Part shown: positions 1 to 13,799 of the stretch, in pieces
Position numbering within the stretch: the stretch's first letter is position 1
Layout of the letters: every line of letters begins with the position of its first letter
From: Gordionus sp. m RMFG-2023
Taxonomy: Eukaryota; Nematomorpha; Gordioida; Chordodea; Parachordodidae
Reading direction: 5' to 3'
Length of the DNA: 64,000 bases
NCBI RefSeq assembly: GCF_954871325.1
Contig: NC_088775.1
Span: 85,351,561 to 85,415,560 of the forward strand
Notes under the pieces: model-generated
Database searches by the model: none
Told to the model about the DNA's origin: nothing
Seen by the model: only the letters and a program-made list of their open reading frames with translations
Made by a program: the position numbers and the translations under genes

Positions 1-756
1 TATTGTAATATATAGATTGTAAATATAAATTGGTTTTATAATAAACAGGGAAATAATAAATTTGTTAATCGGCATAAGTTTTAAACATTTTCTTAGTTAG
101 AATGTACACTTAAATGTTTTCTATAAACTTGTGCAATTATTCTCTTTAACCCATCATTGGTTGCCTTATGCATTGTGATTTTTTTTATTTAAAATAAATT
201 AATTCTTAGTAGGCACTCTCTTACTGGATATTAATTTATCTCTACACGCTATTCTTTGATTTTTGCAAATTCAATACCTCAATTGGCTGATATTTGAAAC
301 ACTAATATTACCATTTGCAATACTAACACATCAGCCAATGCCAAAAATAATATTTTGTGTGTTTATAAGAACTCCACCAGTATGGTATAAAATGGGCCAA
401 AAAATATTATTTTTAAAATCTAGGCTAGACTGTAAATTTTTATAAATTTAATGATCTGGGTTAAACCATTTTGAAAAAAAATATTTAATTTATATAATGG
501 AAAATAATATAACATTTCCGATTTATTTACTGATTGGAAGAATCAAAATATATCAATTTGTTTTACAAAATTTAATATCTTAAAATTTAAGGTTGTCCAG
601 CCCAAATTTTTTTTAAAATAATAGTAACGAACCAAATTATTTTTAAGCCCTGCTCAAAACTCATTTGGCCTGACAATTTGCAAATCTCTAACTAGGGCCT
701 TCATTTTAGTATGTTTTAAGTATTTGATGGCATTGTTATGTGTATACTCTTGTTTT
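1..756. other. AT-rich sequence without recognised gene
   Basis: No open frame here has recognisable protein similarity. Around 590-700 there is a short stretch with the words 'gtccagcccaaa', 'aagccctgct' and 'tttgcaaatctct', which resembles the GC-richer hAT-type MITE remnants seen elsewhere in the window, but I cannot define its ends. Confidence 0.5.
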
Positions 757-981
757 TTGGCTGTTTAGTCAATACTTAATAGTTGGCTGTTTAGTCAATA
801 CTAAATAGTTGGCTGCTTAGTCAATACTAAATAGTTGGCTGTTTAGTCAATACTAAATAGTTGGCTGTTTAGTCAATACTAAATAGTTGGCTGTTTAGTC
901 AATACTAAATAGTTGGCTTTTTAGTCAATACTAAATAGTTGGTTGTTTAGTCAATACTACATAGTTGGCTATTTAGTAATA
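757..981. repeat. 26-bp tandem minisatellite, about 8.7 copies
   Basis: The unit TTGGCTGTTTAGTCAATAC plus seven further bases repeats with an exact 26-bp period. Units begin at 757, 783, 809, 835, 861, 887, 913, 939 and 965, the last one truncated and diverged. Copies differ by only one or two substitutions, so the array is young or homogenised. No open frame or hairpin of note is associated with it. Confidence 0.95.
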
Positions 982-1411
982 AGTTGACATATGATATGGT
1001 CTTAAAGCTTTAAAATTCTAAAAATATGTTTTATCTTTAAATTTGTATATAAAGGTTTATATTTATATAATATATAATTAATTATGTAGTATTTTATTAA
1101 GTTATATCCCCCCTCTGAGGGTCACTACATTAACCACAATTTTAGAATCATTTCTGCTACTAGCAATAGCTACATCACTGAAACTTCCAAAATATTAAAA
1201 TGTATTTTTAATCATTCCATTCTATACAAGCTATATAATATTCATATTTGAAAGAGGAATTATTTTTAAATTAACCAATGTAAATTTTTAAAAAATGGAT
1301 AAGATTTTATATTTTCAAAGATATGAAAGGATTGTAACATTTTTAATAAGATGGCGATGGAATCAATGCCAAAGTTTCCCTTTATTTAATATTTTAAATA
1401 GTATATTCTAG

Positions 1412-1545
1412 TGATCTGCATCGGGCCTAATTTTTTAAGCCCTGCCCGGCCCGAAATTTGTTTAAAAAAGTTTTGCCGACCCGAACCCGAATTTTTTTTT
1501 AAAAAAATTTCGGCCCGGCATGGAAAATTTTATCGCGATTCAATA
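1412..1545. repeat. GC-rich MITE-like remnant
   Basis: A local GC-rich island in AT-rich DNA begins TAGTGATCTGCATCGGGCC and contains repeated GCCCGRCCCGAA-type words in both orientations. It looks like the subterminal part of a non-autonomous hAT element, comparable with the remnants at 11592-11765 and 27065-27345. No target duplication was found, so the ends are approximate. Confidence 0.45.
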
Positions 1546-1600
1546 ATAGCTAAAACTATTTCGCGAAGATATCATTAGCGAATATACTAGGTCAGACAAT
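1530..1600. repeat. Decayed arm of a foldback-type element (left orientation)
   Basis: The words 'tatcgcgattc', 'ttcgcgaagatatcattagcgaat' in shortened form, and 'aatatac' resemble the left arm of the element at 29787-34606, in particular its CGCGAAAAGATATTATAGCG segment. It is diverged and short. Whether it pairs with the arm at 8325-8482 as one old element is inference. Confidence 0.35.
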
Positions 1601-3138
1601 TACTAATAATGACTATTTTATTTTGGAACATTTATTTTAATGATCATATTTAATTGAATAATATTTTTTAAAAAATAGGTATATGATTAATTAAATGATA
1701 GAGTTTTAAGATTCTTTTAACCTTAAAAAATTTATATAATGATGAACTTAGATTAGGTTTGTAAAATTTATTATTGGAATATATTTTGTTTGCTATCCTG
1801 CCTTATATCTTTCGCTCAAGGAATTTAGGCTTTGTAAATATACTAATTCATTGAGTTCAGTTAAACCTTGATCCTTACTGGCGAAATTGAACCTTCACTT
1901 AATCTCATGAAGAGTGTTCACCGAAAACAGAGTTTAAATAGCTTCGCACCACATAATCCTAGCAGCCCTTTCGAATGGTAAATGAATATTCTATCACGGA
2001 CAAGTATGAGGATTTCATACCTAACCCATTCTTCCCCGGTGTCCCGATATTGGAACAACATTATTTTCTTGATGGAACATTTTCTATTTATATTTTAAAA
2101 AAATCCTGACTCATTTTATTTTCAAAAATGTGTATACCTTCTTACAAAATGAGCAGAAGCGTTTAGCCTTGTTTTTCCTAAAAATGCTGTTATTTAATTG
2201 GAACTATTATCTATTTTTAAAAGTGGTGAAAAACAAAAAATTTGTTTCTTCCTTCCTTCCTTTCTTTCCTTCTTGGCTAAACTATTTCATATTCATTTGT
2301 GATAAAATTTAATCGTTCACGATCAGTTGTCAGGTCAAAATTTTCAAATTTAGGGAGAAATTAGGTAAACATTTTTATTTTGCGGGAGAAATATGAAAAT
2401 TGCGGGAGAAAATTTTTTGCAGACCGTTGTATGTGGAATGGAATTAACTTCCCACCCCTCCCTCTCCCCATTAATCCATATGATTACTTATATCAATATT
2501 AACAAAATCAGTAACGTTTTGTAATAATTTTCAAAATAGGTTATGTTCGAAATATTTTTTGTAAGGATGAGGATTTCGTTAAAATTATACCCATTTCTCC
2601 AATGCTTTTAGACTATTTATTTTGGAGCATTCTGGAGAATCATAAAAATTAGAGAGCATATCAATCTTCTCAATCAAGATATCAGTATCTATCAGTATTT
2701 TAATATATTTATCAAATTACAAAATTCATCAATAGATGGTTTTATTATTCCAAGGATACAACATCTATACATTTGTAAAAATAGAATTATTAAAATCAAA
2801 TTTTGATTGCTAATACTCTAAAAAAAATTTAGAAAAAATATCTGCATCTGCTCCATTTAAAAAGTTATTAATTAAGGCAACATTTAAACGAATTGAAATG
2901 AACTTATCAATTTTCAGGGGTAAATATTAACATAGATATAACATAATTTTTTGAATCTGTATTAACAAAGATTTTTCTGACTGCAATTGCATATTAACAG
3001 CGTGTAGAATTCTAAATGTGAAACCATGCCTAAATATGCTTCCGCCAATTTATTTTCGAAATATACTTTCAAAATATTTGAACAGCTTACAAATTCCATT
3101 TTAAAAAAATATCTTTTTAGATTCATGATATTTTAAAA

Positions 3139-3407
3139 TTCTAATAATTGCACAATGACATATAATATACCTAGACTGACGATTCATTCATTAAAATGAA
3201 TAATAAAGCGTCGTTAGAAGTAAATCAGCTGGACCCACCATTTTGATAACCTATAATAATTATTTTCATGTTAAAAACTACTGTATATTTTCTAATTTTT
3301 TGAAATTAAAACATTTAATTCCAGCTGATTTGCATTGATGTACACTTTTAATAAATGAATCGTCAGTCTAGGTATATTATATGTGATTGTAATTACAGCT
3401 ATTAGAA
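3139..3407. mobile_element. Palindromic MITE, 269 bp
   Basis: A long inverted repeat. The left half reads TTCTAATA, then CATATAATATACCTAGAC and TGACGATTCATT; the right half is its reverse complement, ending in ATTAGAA at 3407. The best-conserved arm is about 30 bp with essentially one mismatch, and symmetry continues patchily into the AAATCAGCTGGA words nearer the centre. There is no coding capacity. I could not identify a convincing target duplication, so the superfamily is unassigned. Confidence 0.8.
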
Positions 3408-3959
3408 ATAATCAACTGATAGGGACGTGTTGTACTAACTCACACTTCATATCATACGAGGTGCCGGTGCTTGACATTTGTAGGAATTAATTACGTGATA
3501 CGTGATAAAAGCGTTTTCGCCCTCTGGTTGTGGATACAACAGAGCTACGCTAGGTTTTCCTCAAAAATCCATCAAACTGGATAGTTAATTTAAGGGGAGA
3601 AAAAATGAGGAGCCCTTCACACGTTTGTGGGCAAGCCGCAAGTACTTGTACGCGCAATAGTCCGAGAACTGTTGCTTAAACGTCTATAGGCTAATAAACA
3701 AAAAGAAATGGGCAAAACAAAAGCCTATACCCAAGAACTGCAAAAATAATTTAATTACTTTAAGGGTGGGTGGTGGCTAATTTTAAGTTTAACATCTAAT
3801 GTAAGCCTTGATAATTACTAACAATAATTGAGAATGTGTTCATATCAATTGAGATTATAATTTATTCATGAAAATAAGAAAAAGCTAATGGGTTTACCGC
3901 AAATTGTTTAAATAGGTGAAGATTCCAGTGAATAGGCAAAAACTAGTCAGTAATCGGTT

Positions 3960-5470
3960 TATGACTATCCAGCAACAAACACCACACAACAAAGGTTTTT
4001 TATTTTTTTCCTTTTTCCAGAGAAACAAAATACTCTATGGAGTGATAGATAGATTATATAGCGAAAAAGGTTTTTGATAATGATAAAGATATGAGAGAAA
4101 GCTATGACGCAGAAATAGGAACCAGCTCCGTAAGTATTAGGAAATGGAAAAGTAATTGTTGGCCAGGATTAACAAAAGGCATTATGGCTTGATTGTTATA
4201 TGATAGTCCATCACTCACGGAAAGACTCTACCAACAAACATATTTACAAACCTCGCCACCCCCCTGTCGACTGGTTTCTCCATAAATGAAATAACAAGTG
4301 GTCAAAGACTAAGAAAAAACAAAGCTCCGAGGCTAGATAATATCACAGCAGAAAAACCAAAAATAGCACCTATAACAATATCGCTACCTATTTGCCCTCA
4401 TTTAATAAAATATGGGAGAGCGGAACTACTGCCGTGGGAGGGATCAAATCCTACCTAAGTAACTACCCCAAAAAACTAAGACCACTGAAATTAAAGGGTT
4501 ATTGAGCTATAGCCATCACATCCTGTAGCATGGAAAAAAAAATTTTTGGTTCACTCAAAAAACCACAAGCATATCACCTACACCGAAATCTTCCCCCCAA
4601 AAAATACATAAGTATATACAGGCCAAGAAAATAAAATACTGGAGCCAAAAATTAATTTAGAAAAATAATCATGCAGAAAAAGTAAGTACAAACCCCCTTC
4701 TGCTTTACATTTGTAAATTATAGCAGAGCTATTGATAATGTTAACCATGCAGCTTCGTTGTCAGAAAAGGGAAGACCCTAACATCTTCAAACCCAGAAAA
4801 CCACTAATACATGTTTGGGTGCTTCGAAAACAATGACGAAGAAAATCCCCTACCTCCAAGGTAAAAAGGAGTAAAACAAGGCTAAACTCTTGCCACTCCT
4901 AAATAAATAAAGATCATAAAAATAAAAACAAGAAGAAACACTGGCAACGACCAATGTATTATATGTAGACTCCAATTAAGATGTAATGTTTTGAAAAAGT
5001 TAAAGACGTTAGATCTAGTTAACTAGCAATAATAAAAAATAATAATAATAAAAATAAACAGTTTTAAATCAGTTTTTTCTTATTTTTCCCAAGAAAAACA
5101 AGTAATCACTTCAAAAACTTATAGTTAGAACAGGGTAAATGTAGTCACAATGTATTTAAGAAATATACTTAATAATAGAAGGAGTTGCAAAGAAGAAGAG
5201 AAATTAGAATACAAAGGCGAGTGGAAACTTTTAAATATATACAAAAAGTATGGAAGATAAGAGAGAAATCGGTAATTTCTAGACTGAGGACACATCCACT
5301 ATTCCTATATTAGTTTATGTAGGGGGCGGACATGTTAGAGAGACCAAAGAAACTAGGGAAGAGAAAGAATAAATAAATAAAAATAAATAAAAAATAAAAT
5401 AAAAGAAACAGATGACTATAAACAAATAAATGTCTCATAAACAGAAGAGGATACCCTCTACCCCAGAAAC
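3960..5470 (+). mobile_element. Decayed LINE (RTE-like) fragment
   Basis: Translation of about 4270-4560 in broken frames gives a non-LTR reverse transcriptase start. It has the pattern INEI..G..LRKNKAP.LDNITAE, followed by remains of an NYRGI-type block. About 5180-5370 reads RRREIRIQRRVETFKYIQKV with a C-terminal 'LERPKKLGKRK' type tail. Multiple stops and frameshifts make it a fossil. The ends are estimates, and the hAT at 5488 lies immediately downstream. Confidence 0.5.
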
Positions 5471-5487
5471 ATTACAAACTCAAAAAC

Positions 5488-6739
5488 TAGTGATGTTAAG
5501 GTAACTAGTTACAAGTAGCTAGTTACCTGTAACTAGTTACATTTTGGCTAAAAAATAACTGTAACTAGTTATATTTTTAAAATTGTAACTAGTAACTGTA
5601 ACTATTTAAAAATTTTGAAATGTAACTGCCAAAAGTAACTAGTTACTTTTAAAGATATATTCAAATAATTAATTTTATTTTTAATATGTTGTGATAAATT
5701 AATTTTAAATTAAATTTATTTTTTAAATTAAATTTATTAATTTAAAATTTTGTGAAAATGTCTGATTATTCCCAACAATAACACAAATATATGTATGGCA
5801 GATGTGCAGGGATTAAAATATTGTCAACCTCTAAAGGATACTATATTAGCTAGTATTGAAAAAAGGTAACTAAAATCAAATATTTATAAATTAATAATAT
5901 CATGTTATAGGTTTAATAATCTTTATGATAATGACAACATCATTGCTGCAATTCTTCATCCTTTATTTAAAACTGACTGGCCTTGGATTAAGCAAGAAAT
6001 TAATAAAGCAAAAAAGGAGGAAATTTTAAATTTAATAAATACCTTAATACCTAAAAGTGAATCCCAGACGAATGAATCATGCTCAAAACCAACATCACTT
6101 GATGTAGTTGAATTTTTTGACCTAAAGCGCCAAAATATTCTGGATAATGAACTTATAGAAAACTTTATCAAATCTAATAACAACACTTTATCTTTATATA
6201 ACGATTTTCCAAAGTTAAAATTACTCTTTATTAAATATAATGTTGTTCTAACATCAAGTGCTCCCGTAGAGCGCTTATTCAGTCTAGGTAAGCTCATCTT
6301 TGGAGATAAACGAGCACGTCTCCTAGATAATAACTTTGAAATTAATTTGTTGTTAAAAGCAAATAAACATTTATTAGATTCTAATTTTTATGAAAAATAA
6401 ATGTTTTTTTTTCAATGCAAATATATATTTTTATATTCGATGTAAATATTCAATTTTGCGATATTTTTTTATATAAATAAATTGTATATTATTTTAAATA
6501 ACTGATTATACTTTGTTTATCCTAATTTTTTTTATATTAAATAAATGCATTTAATAAATAAATAATGCGCATCTGAAGGATGTATAAAGTAAGTAACTAG
6601 TTACTTTTGAAAATAACTGTAACTAATAACTAGTTACTTTTGTAAAAATGTAACTAGTAATTGTAACTAGTTATGTTTTTGCCAATGTAACTAGTAACTG
6701 TAACTAGTTATGTTTCAAAAGTAACTTTTAACATCACTA
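5488..6739 (+). mobile_element. hAT deletion derivative with 8-bp TSD
   Basis: The terminal inverted repeat TAGTGATGTTAA is perfect at both ends. It is flanked by the perfect 8-bp direct repeat TCAAAAAC (5480-5487 and 6740-6747), the hallmark length for hAT. Both ends carry about 150-200 bp of subterminal sequence packed with the palindromic word TAACTAGTTAC, probably clustered transposase-binding sites by analogy with other hAT elements. The 1252-bp element retains only the C-terminal part of the transposase, so it is an internally deleted, non-autonomous copy. Confidence 0.93.
5795..6402 (+). pseudogene. hAT transposase C-terminal fragment
   Basis: The frame reads MADVQGLKYC from about 5795, then crosses a probable 45-bp GT-AG intron (5866-5910). 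It continues open from FNNLYDNDN to a stop at 6400-6402. The end shows the classic hAT C-terminal dimerisation block: FPKLKLLFIKYN, then SSAPVERLFSLG, then RARLLD. The N-terminal zinc finger and most of the RNase-H-like catalytic core are absent, so it cannot be a functional transposase. A domesticated gene is unlikely because it lies within intact element ends with a target duplication. Confidence 0.85.
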
Positions 6740-7070
6740 TCAAAAACTATGGAAAAATACAAAACATACCCAAAAACTAAGTTAAAAGGAGCCAAAGAAA
6801 AATTTTAGCCCACATAGGAAACGCAAATCACAAACTATTCCTCAAAATGTCATTAATATATCTTAACTCATATAATGGGAATGTATAGAAGTACAACGTA
6901 TATGTAATTAAAAATATGGGACGGACTGATTTAAATTAGTACATTAAGTCAATAAGATAAATAAAAGCTAAAGTGAGTGAAGTAAGTAATTCACAGAAAA
7001 GGTGAAAGACAAAGTAAGAGGTAAAATTGAGAGATGAAGAAATTAAATAACCTGAAATACAAAAAAAAAA

Positions 7071-7412
7071 TTATGAGAGGTTTAGGTAGTTCGATTTAAA
7101 TTTTAGTAATTTTTTTATAGATTTTTTGTTTTTATTTAGCCTTAGGAACTGCTTCAAATTTAAGTTTAGATCCATTATGTCCTTCAAGGCTCTGTAGAAC
7201 CATAATGTCTTATATTTGCAATATGTTTTCCCATTAAAGGAGTATAACCAATTAATGGCATCAATAACGAGGCTATTGTTGCTATGGTTTCTCAAAATAT
7301 GGGCAAAGAAAGTAAGACGTTTCTTTTTTAAAGACACGTGAACCTGGGTATGGTTAGACTTCTCCCAAAGGTTTTCATTTGAGAAACCCTTCATAAGATT
7401 GGGGCTATGCAT
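7071..7412 (-). pseudogene. Possible LINE C-terminal fragment
   Basis: The frame contains LKKKRLTFFAHILRN, then GKTYCKY and WFYRALKDIMDL. This pattern resembles the extreme C-terminus of RTE/CR1-type LINE polyproteins, where an RRLxFxGHxxR block is followed by a W...KD.DL segment. It is 113 codons long in AT-rich DNA with no recognisable reverse transcriptase upstream on this strand. A chance frame is not excluded. Confidence 0.35.
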
Positions 7413-8324
7413 ATCCCAGTCATTTCAAAGGTGTTATTAGTCAAAATTCTTCCTATATTTTTGTCTGGATCTTTTAATAGCTTAATATTTTTAGGTAAAG
7501 TATATATAAGAGCAAAATTAATTTTGATTTTCCTCGGTAATTCATATGTTATAATGTGCTTATGGAATTAGGGTCTGTAGACCACATCTATCGTGTATAT
7601 TTTTTTCAGCTGTTTTAGTGATATAATTAAGCATAATTAAACACTTTTTTATAAAAAAATTATATATTTTTATTCAATAAAAATTATATATTTTTATTCA
7701 TTAAAAATTATATTAATATTAAAACCTTAGATAAACATTTTAAATAATTTGTCACTTTTTTTGATTCTCTTGATAAAGGATATCATGAAATTTAGCAGTA
7801 AAGGTCACTTTATTAGAGTACATTTAATATATGTTTAAAATATGTAAGCTACAAATAAATTCAATTCTAAGATTTATACTTTCATGTTAATTTTTTGTGT
7901 CTTCATAACTCGATAATATTGTGGAGTTATAATATACTATGTTTTAAATAACTGGTTATAAATGATTGAATTGTTCTTGCTCAAAGTTAAGATAACTATG
8001 ATAAATAAAATAATTATTCCTGTCCATATAAAATGTTCCTATTCTAGTTCCTAAAATTAAGTAACACAAACACATGGTTTGATGTGTTATTATTGGATAA
8101 AACTTATTAGTTAGAAGGAAATCGACAAACTAGACATGTTTTTTGAAAAAGTTTTAAAATTTTTTTTGAAAAATAATGAAATACTGTTTCTCACAATTAT
8201 TATTTATAGATTGAAAACTAAAAGATTTTTGTGGGAGATTTAAGATTGCGGTGAGTTTTGCACTAGAGGAATGTTTGCCTGTAACTGTAACCTAAGAAAT
8301 TGCGGGAGTCTCTCGCTTGATAAT

Positions 8325-8482
8325 GAGCTAACAATAATATTTCGCGCATATACATTAGCGGTGAAAAATTCGCTATAAAGGGTTGGTTCGCTAAAGTGTA
8401 TTTGCGGTTAAGGTTTCGCAGAAATAAATTCGCGATATTATCTTTTCGCCATGAAAGTTTTACCGGATTGGCCTGATACGCA
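8325..8482. repeat. Decayed arm of a foldback-type element (right orientation)
   Basis: This stretch contains repeated TTCGCG, TTCGCT and GCGGT words spaced like the 14-bp units at 34081-34606. It ends in 'aagttttaccggattggcc' followed by TGATACGC, which matches the terminal GTGATACG of the right arm at 34599-34606. It is clearly older and diverged. It could be the partner of 1530-1600 or a solitary arm. Confidence 0.5.
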
Positions 8483-9299
8483 AGATAATAAACCTTTGTT
8501 AGAAAAAAATGAAACTATATAAACCTATTTATCCCTTTCTAATTTTTAAATGGATAGTTAATTATGCGATAACAAAAACCTGTGGATCATTTGGACCCCA
8601 AGCCTTAAAATTATTCAAAACATTAGGGTAAAGGTTACGTTTAAACACAGGTGATCCAAAAGAAGGCTCCTACCTTCGAAATATCAATTGAAATCTGTCG
8701 TTCCAACTGCATATCCATACATGGGTCATTAAGCCCCGCCGATCATACCTAAATATAAATTATCATTTTTTTTAATTCCCCTACTTTTAATTATATATTT
8801 TTTTATATTGATAGATATAGTATGTTAATAATAAATTTGTTTTAACCAAAGTGAAGTGCATTTATAAATTATTTAATTTTAACATATTTAAACATATAAA
8901 AGAAAAAGAAGAATAAAAAATTTAATAACCAAAATAATTTTAAGAAATACATAATTGGATTCGTAATAAGATAACAATAGTTTAATTCAAAGAAATGTTT
9001 ATTTGTATGATCTGCCTAAGGAAAACGTTCGTACTTTAATTTTGTAAGAAAGGAAATAAATCCAAGTATATAATATGCTAATTTATATATCTAATATGTA
9101 ATATGATTAAGGCAATTATGTTTTTCACGGTATTAAAGATTAAATAAATTACCACGAATTTTTAAAGTGTGGGCAATTAAAAACCTAATTGTTTAATTTA
9201 TAGGGGGGGATAAGGAGTGAGGAAGGGTAATCGACGTTAGACCGACAGGACCATAGGTGTTCAGAATTTTCCTAAAGGGAATACTATTAGACGGGATTT

Positions 9300-9620
9300 T
9301 ATGCCACTAAATTTTATATTTGTAGACCTTTAGCTAAATAATTTTTGGGGTTTACACTTCATTTGTTGTTTAATGATATTTTTTTTTCTAAGAATTTTCA
9401 ATTTTAATCCTTAAATTTTTTTTTAAAATTAGATTAACTTGTACTTATTTTTCTTTCGAATTAAATGGTTTATAATAATGATATTATACGTTTTATTTTT
9501 TGAGATAAGAGAGTGGGGATTTTATTTTATTGGTTTGAAATACGATAAAAGCAAATTTCATATGTTGTGGGAAATTTCCCAAGACATATGGCAAAAGTAA
9601 GCTGGGTGGAAGGGGGAGAA
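9300..9620. repeat. Interspersed G-rich repeat, copy 1
   Basis: This stretch shares word order with 12134-12525 and 14448-14735: a 'tttgtagacctttagctaaat' type segment, a T-rich run with 'ctaagaattttcaatttta', then a G-rich tail. It is diverged and non-coding. It lies directly upstream of HPD and would occupy part of its 5' flank. Confidence 0.4.
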
Positions 9621-9813
9621 AATAAATAACAAAGGACCATTGTATAAATATTAAAGAGTAAATAAAATATTAATTTGTTGTTTTTTATATTAAAAATTTT
9701 TTTTTAAAACAGATTGTTAATAAATGATCATTTTTTTTATCATACGATTAATAACGTCACACATAAATTTTAAAACAAAATTTGAACGAATAAAACAATA
9801 TTTAATTTTCTAA

Positions 9814-10957
<1,144 letters not shown>

Positions 10958-10959
<2 letters not shown>

Positions 10960-10963
10960 TAAA
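10958..10963 (+). terminator. Candidate HPD polyadenylation signal AATAAA
   Basis: AATAAA overlaps the HPD stop codon and is followed by an A-rich stretch. If used, cleavage would leave a 3' UTR of only about 10-30 nt. The surrounding DNA is AT-rich, so other hexamers downstream are possible. Confidence 0.4.
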
Positions 10964-11591
10964 GAAAAAAAAATATGATTTTAAAATTATATACATTTAT
11001 CTGTTCAAATTTGATTTCGTAAATTTTAATTATAAATTAATTCATTTTATTTTTAAATAAAATTTTGACTTATAGGACGCAATTATATTATAATTCTATT
11101 TTAAATAATACGATATAATGTTTTCAAATGTTGTTTAATTTGAAATTATGAGTTTAAAAAAAAATTTTTGTTTCAAAGGAAAAATAATTTAGCAGTTTAT
11201 ATAAAAAATACTTTCTAAAGTAAAATATGGAAATACGAAGAAATGAATTTGAAATGAAGTGAATATAGGATATTAAATAAGAGTAAATTTTTGAAAAGTT
11301 ATAAAATTTTTCTAAAAAAATAATGGGGGGGGGGGTAGTTTGTTTTTAAAAATACGTTAAGAAAAAATATTTAAAATAAAGAGGAAAGCGATGATTGGAC
11401 GAAATCCCACCAGGGATCGGTTTTTTGTCTTCTGAAGTTAACTAGGTGTTTGCTACGGGGTTATGATATATATAGAAAAGAAATTTTTAAGAACCTTACT
11501 AGGTGGGAATTTAGTCAATGCCTGGCACAGTGCTGGGTTAAAAAAAAATTTTTAATACCAAAAATATATATATAATCTTGATTAAAAATAT

Positions 11592-11765
11592 CAGAAATCT
11601 GCAAGCCTGGCCCGGGCCTTATATTTTAAAACCAAATATTTGAAATCGCCATTATTAGCTTTAAAAAAAAAGCAGAGCCGGAAAAACCCTGGCCAGGCCG
11701 AAAAAATATTTCGAAAAAAAAAAATCCGGCCCAGACTGTGCAAATGGTACCACTGCAGGTCCCTG
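11592..11765. mobile_element. hAT-type MITE with near-perfect 8-bp TSD
   Basis: The left end CAGAAATCTGCA and the reverse complement of the right end, CAGGGACCTGCA, form a terminal inverted repeat. The flanks are aaaaatat (left) and aaaaataa (right), a 7/8 match in the hAT target-duplication length. The interior holds GGCCCGGGCC and GGCCAGGCC words. It is non-coding. A second similar right-end sequence (CAGATCTCTGATA) lies near 11900, so the copy may be compound. Confidence 0.6.
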
Positions 11766-12133
11766 AAAAATAATACACGCTATGGATTATCACTTCTATG
11801 AAAATATCAAAATTCATCAAATGTTTTAGATACCAAAAAAAAATTTTCTACCCAACCCAGGGCCAAAAATATTTTCAGAAGTTACCAGAAAGCATTCCAG
11901 ATCTCTGATATGGAATATCGGAAGCAATGACGTGATTCCCTTAATACATAAAAATTGGTCTTTGTATAGCATTCAAAAAAAAAAAAATTTGGTCTTTGTT
12001 TAACTAATTGTTATGTGATGACCAAGACTACACATCGTTACCCTGATTCTTGTGTGTATATATTTATATGTGATTGTAATAATATAAAAAAAATTCTATA
12101 ATATTATGGAATATATATTTCAGTCCTTGAACC

Positions 12134-12525
12134 CCTAGTGTATCCAGGATTTTGATATAAAGGGGGGAGGGGTTCACTATTAGGTGAAAATTCTCCTCTT
12201 AAATTTTGTTGGAGATTTTTAAGTTCACTTACTGTAGGCCTTTGGCTATATTAGATTTTTTTATAAAAATAATTATGGGTTTTCGTTTATTTTGTTGTTA
12301 AAATGATTTTTTTTTTCTAAAAATTTTGAATTATAGTCGTTATTTTAAAAAGATATCAATTTTTACTAAATTTTTCTTTCAAATTCTTTCTATTGTATAC
12401 ATTTTCAGAGGAGGAAGGGGTGTGGGAAATCGTCATTAGCTTAAAATGATATTTAAGAGAACAGGCAAATTTCCCATGGGAGGGGGGGGGGTCCGCTTTC
12501 CTCCCCATTGGCTACGTGCCTGTGT
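12134..12525. repeat. Interspersed G-rich repeat, copy 2
   Basis: This copy starts near 'tatccaggattttgatataaagggg', shown here only in part. It has a central 'ttgaattatagtcgttatttta' segment and ends with a G10 run followed by TTGGCTACGTGCCTGTG. The central segment and the tail recur at 14448-14735 and, in part, at 15395-15616. It is probably a non-autonomous DNA transposon; terminal repeats are too weak to assign a family. Confidence 0.6.
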
Positions 12526-13799
12526 TGAACACTATATAATATATAATACCACGAGGTGATAAATACACAAATTCCATATATAATAATTAGATTGATTAGT
12601 TAGCAATAGCAATAATACCAATAATAATATTTTAAAAAAAATAGTATCTTCGAATATATAAATAATCACTATATGAGACTGAACCCGTCAATACCTCATA
12701 TCTGACCTCACGACATTCTCCGCAATCACGACAGCCACGCTAGAATTTAAATTAGTATAATAGGTAAAAGGCGAATAAAAATCCGTAAAAGTGCCGATTA
12801 GGTATATTGCAATTTTTTTTAAAAAAAACCAAACCCGCGGAAATTTTATTTTAATTTCAAATCTGGGCCGTGAAAATGGTACCTCTGCGTGCTTCTGCCA
12901 AATATTATTACGAAGATATATAATTATGAAATGAGAATGTTCGGAATAAAGTTGTCTGACCGGAAAGAAAGATTATCAAAACTAAAATAACAGTAGGAGT
13001 GTAGCATTGCCGATCGGTCTCCAAACTTGGCTTGGCTCCTCGATAAAAATCCCCCCCCCCCTCCACAAAAGAGCTCCAAAAATTCTCCCATCCCCAAAAA
13101 AAAAAAATTTTTTTTTAAATATTAGTTATCGAATTTTAAATTTCACCTGTGACAATTAAATTTAAATGAACAAAAAAAATAATTCTTAGCAAAATGGTTA
13201 TTATATAATTTTATTTAGCGTAATTGGTATAAACAAGAAAATACTTATAATAATATTTGTTATAAAAAATATCCATTCACTTAATAAAAGGAAGATAAAC
13301 AGTATCAATTTTTATTTATTTCTCCGAGACTAATTATGAATAAAATCTTCAGACTTGCGTAATATTTTTATGGATGAGATATTGAATTAGCCGTTTTAAA
13401 AAATCGACTCAAAACGAACGGTTTGACATAATGGTAACTCAATCAATGATAGAGAGAAATTTTTATCAAACAATTAAAATAAATTGCAGATATTACTAAA
13501 TACTTCCTGCTTAATATGGTACGTTTCCTAAACGTTAATTAGATCAATACATGTCAACTATTAATTATAATATTTTTTTTAAAAAAATGAAAGAGGACCA
13601 ACAGTGACAGTTTTACGTGAAAACTATTTTCCTAGTGAAGTTTAAGATATTAAAAATGTCCCCTAATACGGGATCATACCTAAACTAAATTATCGATCAA
13701 TACATATCAGATATTTAAATAAGATATAAATAATTTAAAGAGGACGTATATGATGAATATTTTTTTAAAGTACAAAATTTCCTAGTGGATTGTAACTGA

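Noticed and set aside
5956-6297. Minus-strand 113-codon frame in the hAT derivative
   Set aside because: It is antisense to the hAT dimerisation domain, which is clearly encoded on the plus strand.
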